64,000 bases of DNA, taken from Patiriisocius sp047731265. Lineage in GTDB: Bacteria; Bacteroidota; Bacteroidia; Flavobacteriales; Flavobacteriaceae. The translations under genes were made by a program, and so were the position numbers. Below the pieces are notes generated by a model. The model did not search any database and was not told the origin of the DNA. It saw nothing but the letters and a program-made list of their open reading frames with translations. The number at the start of each line of letters is the position of its first letter. Position 1 is the stretch's first letter. The stretch spans positions 124,001 to 188,000 of the forward strand of contig NZ_CP159835.1 in assembly GCF_047731265.1 (NCBI RefSeq), written 5' to 3'. Shown in pieces: positions 1-7,559 of the stretch.

Positions 1-1228
1 TACTTGCGATCAAATCATCTGCATCTACTACGGTCCCTTCACGACTTTTCATCTTTCCGCTAGGGAGGTCAACCATTCCGTAGCTTAGGTGGAATAAGTT
101 TTCGGCCCATTTGAAACCTAGCTTTTTAAGAATCAAAAACAGTACTTGAAAGTGATAATCCTGTTCGTTTCCAACGGTATAAATCATACCATTTACATCT
201 GGATGATCCTTTACACGCTGGATCGCTGTACCAATATCCTGCGTCATATAAACCGCTGTACCATCGCTACGCAATACGATTTTTTCATCCAAGCCTTCCG
301 CTGTCAAATCACACCAAACGGAGCCATCTTCTTTCTTTATAAATACACTTGATTTTAATCCTTCAGCTATAAATTCTTTCCCTAACAAATAGGTTTCACT
401 TTCATAGTAATAACTATCAAAATCAACACCAATTTCCTTATAGGTGGCATCAAAACCTTTGTATACCCAGCTATTCATTTTTTTCCAAAGCGCAACGACT
501 TCGTTGTCTCCAGCCTCCCACTTACGAAGCATTTCTTGAGCTTCAATTAAAATAGGTGCTTCGGCTTTAGCCTGTTTTTCGGCTCTACCCTCTTCAAGTA
601 AAGCAACAATTTCTTTTTTATATTCTTTGTCAAAACGCACGTAATAACTCCCTACTAACTTGTCCCCTTTTAATCCTGTAGACTCTGGAGTTTCTTTGTT
701 TCCGTAGCGTTCCCAAGCCAGCATACTCTTACAGATATGGATTCCGCGGTCGTTAATTATTTGTGTTTTGTATACTTTTTTACCTGCCGCTTTTAAAATC
801 GCAGCAACGCTATGGCCCAGCAACACATTACGCACGTGCCCAAGATGTAAAGGCTTGTTCGTATTGGGTGATGCATACTCTACCATGATTGCCTGATCCC
901 CTTTTGGTTTTTTTCCGTAGTTGCTCCAAGCGGTCACATTACTGAAGAAATCTAGAAAATATTTATCACTCAAGACAACATTCAAAAATCCTTTTACTAC
1001 ATTAAAACGTATGACCTCATCAATATGCTTTACTAAATACGCACCTATCGCCTCTCCTATCTGAACAGGATTTCCTTTTACAACGCGTAACATTGGGAAG
1101 ACTACGATCGTGATATCACCTTCAAATTCTTTGCGGGTAGCTTGAAATTCTACATTTTCTAAAGTGGCATTATACAATTTTTGTATTGCCGATTTGACCT
1201 GTAATGTAAGGATTTGTTGCATACTCAT
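1..1228 (-). CDS. argS: Arginyl-tRNA synthetase, 5' part (cut by left edge)
   Basis: Class I aminoacyl-tRNA synthetase that charges tRNA-Arg in the cytoplasm. The reading frame is open from the ATG at 1228 to the window edge, giving about 409 residues of an enzyme usually near 590, so the anticodon-binding C-terminus lies outside. The HIGH-type motif appears as HLGH at residues 128-131, and a KMSKS-type loop as KMKSREG close to the edge. The N-terminal tRNA-recognition domain precedes them. A second in-frame ATG lies two codons downstream (1222), so the start could be either. A TATCTTTG promoter-like element sits 20 bases upstream. Identification is secure; only the C-terminus is unseen. Confidence 0.95.
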   Translation of the reverse strand, partial: MSMQQILTLQVKSAIQKLYNATLENVEFQATRKEFEGDITIVVFPMLRVVKGNPVQIGEAIGAYLVKHIDEVIRFNVVKGFLNVVLSDKYFLDFFSNVTAWSNYGKKPKGDQAIMVEYASPNTNKPLHLGHVRNVLLGHSVAAILKAAGKKVYKTQIINDRGIHICKSMLAWERYGNKETPESTGLKGDKLVGSYYVRFDKEYKKEIVALLEEGRAEKQAKAEAPILIEAQEMLRKWEAGDNEVVALWKKMNSWVYKGFDATYKEIGVDFDSYYYESETYLLGKEFIAEGLKSSVFIKKEDGSVWCDLTAEGLDEKIVLRSDGTAVYMTQDIGTAIQRVKDHPDVNGMIYTVGNEQDYHFQVLFLILKKLGFKWAENLFHLSYGMVDLPSGKMKSREGTVVDADDLIAS

Positions 1229-1247
1229 CTAGCGAAATTTTGAGGTG

Positions 1248-1255
1248 CAAAGATA
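1248..1255 (-). promoter_or_regulatory. Bacteroidetes-type -7 element for argS
   Basis: The minus strand reads TATCTTTG here, a full match to the TAnnTTTG -7 consensus of Bacteroidota primary promoters, 20 bases before the argS start. No clear TTG -33 partner is visible. Confidence 0.55.
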
Positions 1256-1278
1256 CTGTTATAAGTTGATTTTCATAA

Positions 1279-1584
1279 AAAAGAATAAGAGCCGCTTATG
1301 AGCAAAGAATACAATTTGTTGAGGTTAAAGTTACATTTCCAAATAACAACAATAGTGCTGCGCCAATAGCGGTATTGCTTAAGGAACGAGAAAACCACTT
1401 TAACAACCCTTCAGTCCGCGTTTTCATCGGTACTCCTGAACCTTTAACAATTGTCATTTCTGAAACAACTACGTATGCAGAAGATCGAACTTTGACTGGA
1501 CAAGCAATTTTTGAGGTGCCAGTCATTATCCATTTAGGTGTTAAAGATCCTGATACTATACTTACAGAATCTAATATTACCTAA
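1279..1584 (+). pseudogene. Orphan coding remnant without a start codon
   Basis: After a stop at 1276 the plus frame stays open to the stop at 1582-1584, about 101 codons. Composition is protein-like (for example TIVISETTTYAEDRTLTGQ) and codon use is ordinary for the window, but there is no ATG near the beginning; the first usable start is a TTG at 1375. I do not recognise the family. It lies head-to-head with argS and stops short of a strong hairpin. It looks like the C-terminal remnant of a lost gene, but could be an unrecognised short protein starting at a non-ATG codon. The antisense ORF over the same bases looks less protein-like. Confidence 0.3.
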
Positions 1585-1666
1585 ACCGTTCTAAGTTCTT
1601 CTTATCATGCTAATACAAAGATTTTAACAATTCATATGTGTCATTTATAAACACGTATAAAACACC

Positions 1667-1701
1667 CAATAAAATACCTGCTTAGGGAGGGTATTTTATT
1701 G
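1667..1701. repeat. Perfect 12-bp inverted repeat (hairpin or operator)
   Basis: CAATAAAATACC (1667-1678) is the exact reverse complement of GGTATTTTATTG (1690-1701), separated by 11 bases. The T-rich right arm would suit a terminator for the remnant at 1279-1584. The element ends only 9 bases before a TATCTTTG box, so it could also be an operator for the next gene. Confidence 0.5.
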
Positions 1702-1710
1702 TAAGATAGA

Positions 1711-1718
1711 TATCTTTG
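1711..1718 (+). promoter_or_regulatory. TATCTTTG -7 element overlapping a 5' end
   Basis: Full match to TAnnTTTG, ending three bases before the ATG at 1722. If used, transcription would begin at or just inside the coding start, so the message would be leaderless or the true start would lie further downstream. Confidence 0.45.
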
Positions 1719-1721
1719 TAT

Positions 1722-2153
1722 ATGCTCGTAAACGTATCCTACAACAACAAACAGACTGCCAACAAAATTGACGTCGAATTAGGTAATCCTTTTACTTTAA
1801 AAGAGCGTTTTAAAATGAAAGGCATTGGCTCGACAAAACTTATTATCACTAATACTAGTGTAGAAATAAACAACCTTCTAATCCTCGACAACAATAGAAA
1901 CCAATGTAATATAGAGATGCGCCCTAAGGGAATCATTGTTGGTTTTAGATCTTTATTAGAAAGCTATGCGTTGATAATACCTTATTATAAATTAGTCCTC
2001 TACAAAGGCAAAGCCGAAGAATATTCCATCTACCGCGACCACTATTGTATCAAAATTGAAGCCCGAGCCAAAGACAAAAGCATTCACAGTTTTATGAAGA
2101 AAGTAATGAAAGCAAAGGCGGATACTTCTGAGAATTTTTACGGGGGCATGTAA
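1722..2153 (+). CDS. Hypothetical protein, 143 residues
   Basis: Unrecognised cytoplasmic protein with no signal peptide and no membrane segment. It has alternating hydrophobic stretches suggesting beta structure, notably around residues 75-110 (ALIIPYYKLVLYKG and the following strand), and a lysine-rich C-terminus (KKVMKAKAD). The pattern is loosely like a PH/GRAM-type barrel, but no family motif is present and I do not assign one. The TTG six bases upstream is in frame; the ATG at 1722 is preferred. It is monocistronic: a hairpin lies upstream and 385 bases of noncoding DNA downstream. Codon use matches its neighbours, so it is probably a real gene. Confidence 0.6.
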   Translation: MLVNVSYNNKQTANKIDVELGNPFTLKERFKMKGIGSTKLIITNTSVEINNLLILDNNRNQCNIEMRPKGIIVGFRSLLESYALIIPYYKLVLYKGKAEEYSIYRDHYCIKIEARAKDKSIHSFMKKVMKAKADTSENFYGGM

Positions 2154-2538
2154 GATTGCTTCTATTATTAATCAATAGGAAAATATTGCATTTAGTATCT
2201 TTAAATAACCATTGGGCAACTTTTTTGTTGTAATCAGAGGTGTTTTATTGGTGAACGGTATAATTATCAATATATCACGAGTTAAGAAACATTCCAAGAA
2301 TAATAAAAACCAGGCTAAAAGTGAATTAGAAAAACACTAAAGAAGCACAGCAACAACCATTAATGAATAATTGTAGCCAATTTTAATAAATATAAATTAA
2401 TAGAAGCCCCCTATAAAAATAGGGTATACGTATATAAAATTGTATATTTAAACCAACTACCCCCTATATTTTTTAAATAATTCTTTAAAAATTGCATTAA
2501 TTTTTACAACTTAGCGGTTTAATTCAAAATGCATAAAA
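2154..2538. other. Intergenic region upstream of ald
   Basis: 385 bases without a credible gene. The left two-thirds is featureless AT-rich sequence. The right part carries an inverted repeat (2409-2424), a TATACGTATA palindrome (2425-2434) and a repeated CCCCCTATA element, so it is probably the ald control region. No TAnnTTTG box was found close to the ald start. Confidence 0.5.
2407..2468. promoter_or_regulatory. Repeated CCCCCTATA element, possible operator
   Basis: CCCCCTATA occurs at 2407-2415 and again at 2460-2468, 53 bases apart, close to five helical turns. The first copy forms a dyad with ATAGGG (CCCTAT-4 nt-ATAGGG, 2409-2424). The second copy ends 70 bases before the ald start. 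A phased pair of sites suits a DNA-binding regulator, but none can be named. Confidence 0.35.
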
Positions 2539-3639
2539 ATGATTATTGGTATTCCTAAAGAAATTAAGAACAATGAAAGCAGGGTCGGTATAACACCAGC
2601 CGGAGTCTTTGAACTTGTAAAAAACAACCATACTGTATATGTACAATCAAATGCTGGAGACGGCAGTGGATTTTTTAATAATGATTACCTAAAGGCGGGC
2701 GCTATAATTTTGGATACCATTGTTGAGGTCTACTCGATGAGCGATATGATAGTAAAAGTAAAAGAGCCCATTGCTGAAGAATATGATTTAATCCAAGAAG
2801 GGCAGATATTGTTTACCTTTTTTCATTTTGCATCGAGTGAGCCATTAACCAAAGCTATGATAAAATCAAAAGCTATTTGCATTGCTTACGAAACTGTTGA
2901 GGATGAAGAGGGAACGTTGCCTTTACTAACACCAATGTCAGAAGTTGCAGGAAGATTAGCGATACAACAAGGTGCTAAATATTTAGAAAAACCTGTTAAA
3001 GGGCGCGGTGTGCTTTTAGGAGGTGTTCCAGGGGTCGCTCCTGGTAAAGTTTTAGTCTTAGGTGCGGGTGTAGTTGGCATACAAGCTGCTAAAATGGCTG
3101 CAGGTTTGGGAGCTCATGTAACCATTATGGATATAAATATGAAACGCTTGCGTTATGTAAACGATGTAATGCCGCCTCACGTGGTTACGGAATTCTCAAA
3201 TGAATTTAATATTAGAAAACACATAAAAACACATGATTTAATTATTGGTGGCGTTTTACTCAAAGGCGCTAAAGCTCCAAATCTAATTACAAGAGATATG
3301 TTGAAAGAAATGCGTCCAGGAACGGTAATAGTAGACGTAGCAGTAGATCAAGGTGGTTGCGTGGAAACGACAAGACCCACAACACACGAGGACCCTGTAT
3401 ATATTATAGATGATGTTGTACACTATTCCGTAGCCAATATGCCTGGGGCAGTTCCTTATACCTCTACCATAGCATTAACAAATGTCACATTACCCTATGC
3501 TTTAAAATTAGCAAATATGGGTTGGGAAGCTGCATGCGAAAAAGACGCGTGTCTTAAAAAAGGATTGAATATTATTTCTGGAAAAATCGTATACGATGAG
3601 ATAATACGAGCCTTTGGTTGGGAAAAGACCTTAGTCTAA
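2539..3639 (+). CDS. ald: Alanine dehydrogenase
   Basis: Catalyses reversible NAD-dependent oxidative deamination of L-alanine to pyruvate and ammonium in the cytoplasm. All landmark residues are at the family's usual numbers: Arg15 and Lys75 (substrate), His96 (catalysis) and Asp270 (VAVDQGG). The NAD fold has GAGVVG at 175-180, followed by Asp198, which favours NAD over NADP. The length of 366 residues is close to the usual 370. The ATG at 2539 starts the canonical MIIGIPKE; an ATG at 2529 is out of frame. It appears monocistronic, with a repeat-containing upstream region that may control it. It probably links amino-acid catabolism to nitrogen and pyruvate supply. Confidence 0.95.
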   Translation: MIIGIPKEIKNNESRVGITPAGVFELVKNNHTVYVQSNAGDGSGFFNNDYLKAGAIILDTIVEVYSMSDMIVKVKEPIAEEYDLIQEGQILFTFFHFASSEPLTKAMIKSKAICIAYETVEDEEGTLPLLTPMSEVAGRLAIQQGAKYLEKPVKGRGVLLGGVPGVAPGKVLVLGAGVVGIQAAKMAAGLGAHVTIMDINMKRLRYVNDVMPPHVVTEFSNEFNIRKHIKTHDLIIGGVLLKGAKAPNLITRDMLKEMRPGTVIVDVAVDQGGCVETTRPTTHEDPVYIIDDVVHYSVANMPGAVPYTSTIALTNVTLPYALKLANMGWEAACEKDACLKKGLNIISGKIVYDEIIRAFGWEKTLV

Positions 3640-3941
3640 CAGTACATTTTGCAACTAAGTACAATCTCGTTAAACCAATATGATAAATTAAATGACTTGG
3701 CGAGGTTTTTATGTTTCGATATCACTTAAAATAAAAAACGTTGTACAATTCAATTAAAAATTCAAAGGTGCTTTGTATACCTTTTCGATAATAAAATGAA
3801 AAGTGAATTTACTACTAAAAAAATGCAGAAAAAACTTTTTTAAATTTTTATGCAATTATATCCGGTCTGTATTTATTTAGTTCTAAAACCAAGCAACTTC
3901 CCTCAAACGTTAAGTTAGCAACATAAAAACTGAACTCTGAA
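3640..3941. other. Gene-free AT-rich spacer after ald
   Basis: 302 bases without a credible gene. Weak dyads are present, for example AAAGGT...ACCTTT around 3765-3785 and an A6-C-T6 stretch near 3830-3842, but no convincing terminator or promoter. Near its end, AACGTTAAGTTAGCAAC (3906-3922) resembles the border of a cassette-like element (see findings). Confidence 0.4.
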
Positions 3942-4136
3942 TTGAAAAGAATAGATTGGATTTTACTTTTTAGTCATCTTGGGATTAACCTACTTGTCTG
4001 GTTAACTTACATTTTCAATTTATATAACAGAGAATTAATATCTGAATTTTATTTTGCTATTCCGTTTGTATTTGTTTTTCTAATTTTTGATATTTATCAT
4101 AAACGATTTTGGAATATAAAAATATTGCCGATTTAG
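3942..4136 (+). CDS. Small two-helix membrane protein
   Basis: A 64-residue protein with two hydrophobic segments, about residues 7-25 (LLFSHLGINLLVWLTYI) and 38-50 (FAIPFVFVFLIF), separated by a polar stretch and followed by basic residues. No family is recognised. The only start in frame near the beginning is a TTG at 3942, and there is no visible promoter, so the gene could be a truncated piece of something larger. A short hairpin (TTGCC/GGCAA, 4125-4140) covers its stop codon. It sits alone in a gene-poor stretch between ald and the SDR gene. The amino-acid pattern is convincingly that of a membrane protein, but function is unknown. Confidence 0.4.
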   Translation: MKRIDWILLFSHLGINLLVWLTYIFNLYNRELISEFYFAIPFVFVFLIFDIYHKRFWNIKILPI

Positions 4137-4498
4137 GCAACTATTGGAATTGCTCAATTGGTTGTTTATTAATCGTTAAAAAATTTGCGTGTATTACAAC
4201 CTGTAAACGGAAACCACCTAGTGTGGCTTAAAGCACTGCCCCTAACAATTATGATCAGCCCCACTCTCTATGTAATAAACCAATATAAATATGGAGATAA
4301 TTTCATTGTAACTTCAATGCGCTTAAATCCTGATAGAATTGACTCCAAAGATGAACGAAAATTACAACCAGCAGATTAAATTTCCTCTTTTATTGGATGT
4401 ATAACAATAATATTTGGAACCGTATTCACGAATTAAAACACTGCCCACAACATAAGTATAGAACTAATAAATTCCTATACATTTTCCCACACCCGCCC
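4137..4498. other. Gene-poor stretch with cassette-like repeats
   Basis: 362 bases with no solid gene. A TTG-started frame (4185-4379) and a shorter ATG-started part of it (from about 4251) are too weak to call. GCACTGCCCCTAACAA (4233-4248) and ACACTGCCCACAACA (4438-4452) are two versions of one motif about 205 bases apart. This hints at small exchanged segments rather than ordinary spacer. Confidence 0.35.
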
Positions 4499-4705
4499 CT
4501 AACTCCTCTTCCCCAAAAAAGCAGTAGCAACCAGAGCAACCACACCTAAGCCAAACATACCTAGTGTTTGGTTATTAAGCCCTTCTTTTTCCGTTACTTC
4601 TGAGCGTCCAATATCCAATACTTCTTTTGGAACAAAAGCTTGGTATATTCCTAAAAATATAAGTACAACTCCAACGATTAGCAATACTATTTTTAAGATT
4701 TTCAT
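4499..4705 (-). CDS. Small membrane protein, DUF3185-like
   Basis: A 68-residue protein with an N-terminal helix (about residues 3-24, ILKIVLLIVGVVLIFLGIY), a polar loop and a second helix near the C-terminus (about 48-64, TLGMFGLGVVALVATAFLG). This hairpin of two membrane helices with a glycine-rich second helix resembles small DUF3185-type proteins, a resemblance by eye only. It begins with ATG at 4705 and ends KRS, placing a basic tail probably in the cytoplasm. It is divergent from the SDR gene, leaving about 130 bases for both promoters. The function of this class is not established. Confidence 0.6.
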   Translation of the reverse strand: MKILKIVLLIVGVVLIFLGIYQAFVPKEVLDIGRSEVTEKEGLNNQTLGMFGLGVVALVATAFLGKRS

Positions 4706-4786
4706 AGAGTGATTATTTGTTTTAAAAATACATCAAACTTTTTGAAAATGGGGTATTTATTTAAACGTTAAGAAATACCTATTGTC

Positions 4787-4817
4787 TTGAATGTTCAAAT
4801 GACAATTGGTACCTTTA
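4787..4817 (+). promoter_or_regulatory. Putative promoter of the SDR gene
   Basis: A TTG at 4787-4789 is followed after 20 bases by TACCTTTA (4810-4817), one mismatch from TAnnTTTG. The ATG follows 16 bases downstream. Position and spacing are typical; the mismatch lowers confidence. Confidence 0.4.
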
Positions 4818-4833
4818 GGCAAAAGACACCCCC

Positions 4834-6261
4834 ATGAAAATACTACTTACCGGTGCTAATGGATATATCGGGATGAGACTGCTGCCACTCTTGCTAGAAC
4901 AAGATCACGAAGTAGTTTGTGCCGTGCGTAATAAAAATAGGCTCTCTGTTTCCACAGCCATCTTAAAACGAATAGAAATTGTAGAGATAGATTTTCTAAA
5001 CGATCCAAATCCTGAGCTACTTCCAAAAGACATTGATGCTGCGTATTACTTGATCCATTCTATGTCCTCTTCTACCACAGATTTTGATGAACAGGAAGAA
5101 ATTTCAGCAAAAAACTTTAATATTTATTTAGAACACACCCACTGCAAACAAGTAATTTATGTGGGCGGAATTGTTAACGACAACAACCTTTCCAAACATT
5201 TATGGTCTCGCAAAAATGTAGAAGAAACTTTATATAAAGGCAAAGCAAGTCTTACGGTTTTAAGGGCTGCCATTATTGTAGGTAGTGGTAGCGCGTCTTT
5301 TGAAATCATCCGAGATCTATGCGAAAAACTCCCTGTAATGGTCACGCCAAAATGGGTGAAGACACGTTGCCAACCCATCGCTATTAGGGATGTACTCACG
5401 TATTTAACTGGTGTTTTAGGAACCAAGCAATGTTATAACGAATCTTTTGATATTGGAGGCCCTGACATCCTATCTTATAAAGAAATGATGCTTGGCTATT
5501 CGACCTTTAGAGAACTTAATTTATACATAATCACACTCCCTTTTTTATCCCCCAAGATATCAAGTTACTGGCTATATTTTGTCACCTCAACCTCCTATAA
5601 ACTAGCACTCAACTTGGTGGATAGCATGAGGGTAGAAGTAATCACACAAGACACGAGACTTCAAAAAATATTAGACGTTCAACCCATCTCTTATCTAAAA
5701 GCCATTGAACTCGCTTTTAAGAAAATAAAACAAAATCAAGTCGTGAGTAGTTGGAAAGACAGTATGGTAAGTGGTCGTTTTAAAAAAGAAGTAAAACAAT
5801 ATGTAGAAGTTCCTGATCAAGGGTGTGTTAAGGACAAGCAAAAAATACAACTAAAAGATCCTGAAAAAACCCTGGAGAATATCTGGTCTATTGGCGGAGA
5901 ACGCGGATGGTATTATGCAAATTGGTTGTGGAAGATAAGAGGCTATATAGATAAAATATTTGGAGGTGTTGGCCTACGCAGAGGACGAACGCATCCCAAT
6001 AAAATTTATGAAGGCGATGTGCTTGATTTTTGGCGTGTTATTTTAGCTGATAAAAAACAAAAACGATTGCTACTTTTTGCAGAAATGAAAGTTCCTGGCG
6101 AGGCTTGGTTAGAATTTAAAATAGACGATAAAAACATACTCCATCAAACTGCCACATTCAGACCCCGCGGATTATGGGGCAGGTTATACTGGTACACAAT
6201 GCTACCCTTTCACTATTTTATATTTGACGGAATGATTAAAAAAATTGCTTCAAATGAATAA
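4834..6261 (+). CDS. SDR-type NAD(P)-binding protein with C-terminal DUF2867
   Basis: A 475-residue two-part protein. Residues 1 to about 290 form an atypical short-chain dehydrogenase/NmrA-like Rossmann domain beginning ILLTGANGYIGMRLLP, the TGxxGxxG dinucleotide-binding motif. Residues from about 330 match the DUF2867 layout, with SIGGERGWYYANWLW and an FRPRGLWGRLYWY stretch near the end. This pairing is widespread, but the substrate is unknown. Charged loops surround the hydrophobic C-terminal part, which may sit at the membrane. The gene appears monocistronic with its own promoter. Its last 23 codons plus downstream bases are repeated once just after the gene. Confidence 0.85.
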   Translation: MKILLTGANGYIGMRLLPLLLEQDHEVVCAVRNKNRLSVSTAILKRIEIVEIDFLNDPNPELLPKDIDAAYYLIHSMSSSTTDFDEQEEISAKNFNIYLEHTHCKQVIYVGGIVNDNNLSKHLWSRKNVEETLYKGKASLTVLRAAIIVGSGSASFEIIRDLCEKLPVMVTPKWVKTRCQPIAIRDVLTYLTGVLGTKQCYNESFDIGGPDILSYKEMMLGYSTFRELNLYIITLPFLSPKISSYWLYFVTSTSYKLALNLVDSMRVEVITQDTRLQKILDVQPISYLKAIELAFKKIKQNQVVSSWKDSMVSGRFKKEVKQYVEVPDQGCVKDKQKIQLKDPEKTLENIWSIGGERGWYYANWLWKIRGYIDKIFGGVGLRRGRTHPNKIYEGDVLDFWRVILADKKQKRLLLFAEMKVPGEAWLEFKIDDKNILHQTATFRPRGLWGRLYWYTMLPFHYFIFDGMIKKIASNE

Positions 6262-6429
6262 ATGGGGTGGTGAAATTTTAAAAATGAACAAATTGCACAG
6301 CAATTCATTTTTAAAAAATTGGCGTTGTCAATAAAGGTACACAATGCTACCCTTTCATTATTTTATATTTGACGGAATGATTAAAAAAATTGCTTCAAAT
6401 GAATAAGTGGGGTGGTGAAATTTTAAAAA
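6191..6429 (+). repeat. Tandem duplication of the SDR gene 3' end
   Basis: Bases 6191-6284 recur at 6336-6429: 94 bases, two mismatches (6213 C to 6358 T, silent; 6262 A to 6407 G, after the stop). Each copy holds the last codons of the gene and the first bases of a terminator. The 51 bases between the copies form the rest of the first terminator. Confidence 0.9.
6280..6312 (+). terminator. Terminator-like hairpin after first SDR tail
   Basis: AAAAATG, a bulge, AATTGC, loop ACA, GCAATT, CATTTTT. The stem is 13 base pairs interrupted by a four-base bulge, with a T-rich 3' arm, 19 bases after the stop codon. Confidence 0.55.
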
Positions 6430-6452
6430 AGCTACTTTTCAGCAGCTTTTTT
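6425..6452 (+). terminator. Rho-independent terminator after duplicated tail
   Basis: AAAAAAGCT (6425-6433) pairs with AGCTTTTTT (6444-6452), with two further inner pairs around a TTTC loop. It is T-rich on both strands, so it could also serve the convergent ctlX gene. Confidence 0.75.
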
Positions 6453-6547
6453 AAAATCGCTAAGGAGCCTTTTATTTTTTGTTTAATTAAAATGTTTTAG
6501 TTTTTTTCTATTGATCACTTTGTAGCATTGAACATTAGAAAAAAAAT

Positions 6548-7489
6548 TTAAACTTTTTTCAAAGCTTTAGGTAAGAATACTTCCGCCATCATGCATCTTG
6601 CGCTACCACCACCGCAGGTTTCGATGGTTGTTAGGTCGCTACTTAAAATTTTACAATGCTTTTGAATTTCCTTCACTTGATCAGATTTCAAGCTACTTCT
6701 TGCAGCTTCACTCATTACCAAGTACTTGTGCTCTTTTCCTTGTACTTGAAGCATATTACCTGCGAACTGTTGCACTTGAGCTTCGGTTATGGTGATGATT
6801 TCTTTTTTGGTTTCTTTTAAATGTTTGATAACATTCTTTTTCTCATGTTTATCATCAATACTATCTAGGCATATCACTGCAAAATCTTCAGCAAGTGCCA
6901 TCATTACATTGGTGTGATAAATAGGAAGTCTTTGCCCTTTTGCAGTTTGGTTTGCCGTAAAAATTACAGGATCGCATTCAAAATCTTCACAAAACTCGAC
7001 TACTAGTTCTTCATCAGCCCTAGGTGAAATAGCACAGTACACTTTGCTATGTACTCTATCCATTAACAAACTACCTGTTCCTTCTAAGAAATAACCTTCT
7101 TCTTCGGCTGCCGTATAGTCCATAAAACCGTTGATTATAAAACCTTCAGCTTCGAGGCACTCCATTACTTCTTCTCTTCGTTCTCTTCTTCTATTTTCGG
7201 CAAACATTGGATACAAACCAACCGTTCCATTTTTATGAAAACTCACCCAGTTATTTGGAAAAATAGAATCTGGCGTGTCCATCTTTAAATCATCATTCAT
7301 AACAATCACATGTACACCTACACCACGCAATTTTTCTACAAATGCATCAAACTCAACTTGTGCTTTTTTATTGATTTCGTGATACTTAAGCTCTAAATCC
7401 TCTTGAAAATAATTATTGATTACCGTTTGCTCGTTCATTCTGAAGGCAACGGGGCGGATCATTAAAATGGTGTTGGTAATTTGTGACAT
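6548..7489 (-). CDS. ctlX: Citrulline utilization hydrolase (amidinotransferase superfamily)
   Basis: A 313-residue member of the pentein/amidinotransferase superfamily that contains arginine deiminase and dimethylarginine hydrolase. It matches the CtlX subgroup: an N-terminal TNTILMIRPVAFRMNEQT, then DSIFPNNWVSFH, EGTGSLLMDR, the histidine region HTNVMMAL, and the C-terminal nucleophile Cys299 in GGGSARCMMAE. These residues fit a hydrolase attacking a guanidino or ureido group, such as citrulline or arginine. Exact substrate is inferred from the family. The ATG at 7489 follows a TACTTTTG promoter box by 20 bases. It ends beside a terminator shared with the SDR region. Confidence 0.85.
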   Translation of the reverse strand: MSQITNTILMIRPVAFRMNEQTVINNYFQEDLELKYHEINKKAQVEFDAFVEKLRGVGVHVIVMNDDLKMDTPDSIFPNNWVSFHKNGTVGLYPMFAENRRRERREEVMECLEAEGFIINGFMDYTAAEEEGYFLEGTGSLLMDRVHSKVYCAISPRADEELVVEFCEDFECDPVIFTANQTAKGQRLPIYHTNVMMALAEDFAVICLDSIDDKHEKKNVIKHLKETKKEIITITEAQVQQFAGNMLQVQGKEHKYLVMSEAARSSLKSDQVKEIQKHCKILSSDLTTIETCGGGSARCMMAEVFLPKALKKV

Positions 7490-7509
7490 TCCGTAAAATT
7501 ATTAGAGCG

Positions 7510-7517
7510 CAAAAGTA
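7510..7517 (-). promoter_or_regulatory. TACTTTTG -7 element for ctlX
   Basis: Full match to TAnnTTTG on the minus strand, 20 bases upstream of the ctlX ATG. No convincing TTG -33 element is visible. Confidence 0.5.
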
Positions 7518-7559
7518 CGGTAATTTCTAATTGAAAAATCTAATTAAACAGTCAAAATA

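Noticed and set aside
1296..1526. 76-codon minus-strand frame
   Set aside because: Overlaps the plus-strand remnant, which has better codon use and composition.
4185..4379. 64-codon plus-strand frame
   Set aside because: TTG start without promoter, mixed composition, and it runs across the repeat motif at 4233-4248; more likely noncoding or a relic.
3906..4452. Integron attC sites
   Set aside because: The border motifs resemble attC cores only loosely; no folded site with paired R and L boxes and no integrase were found.
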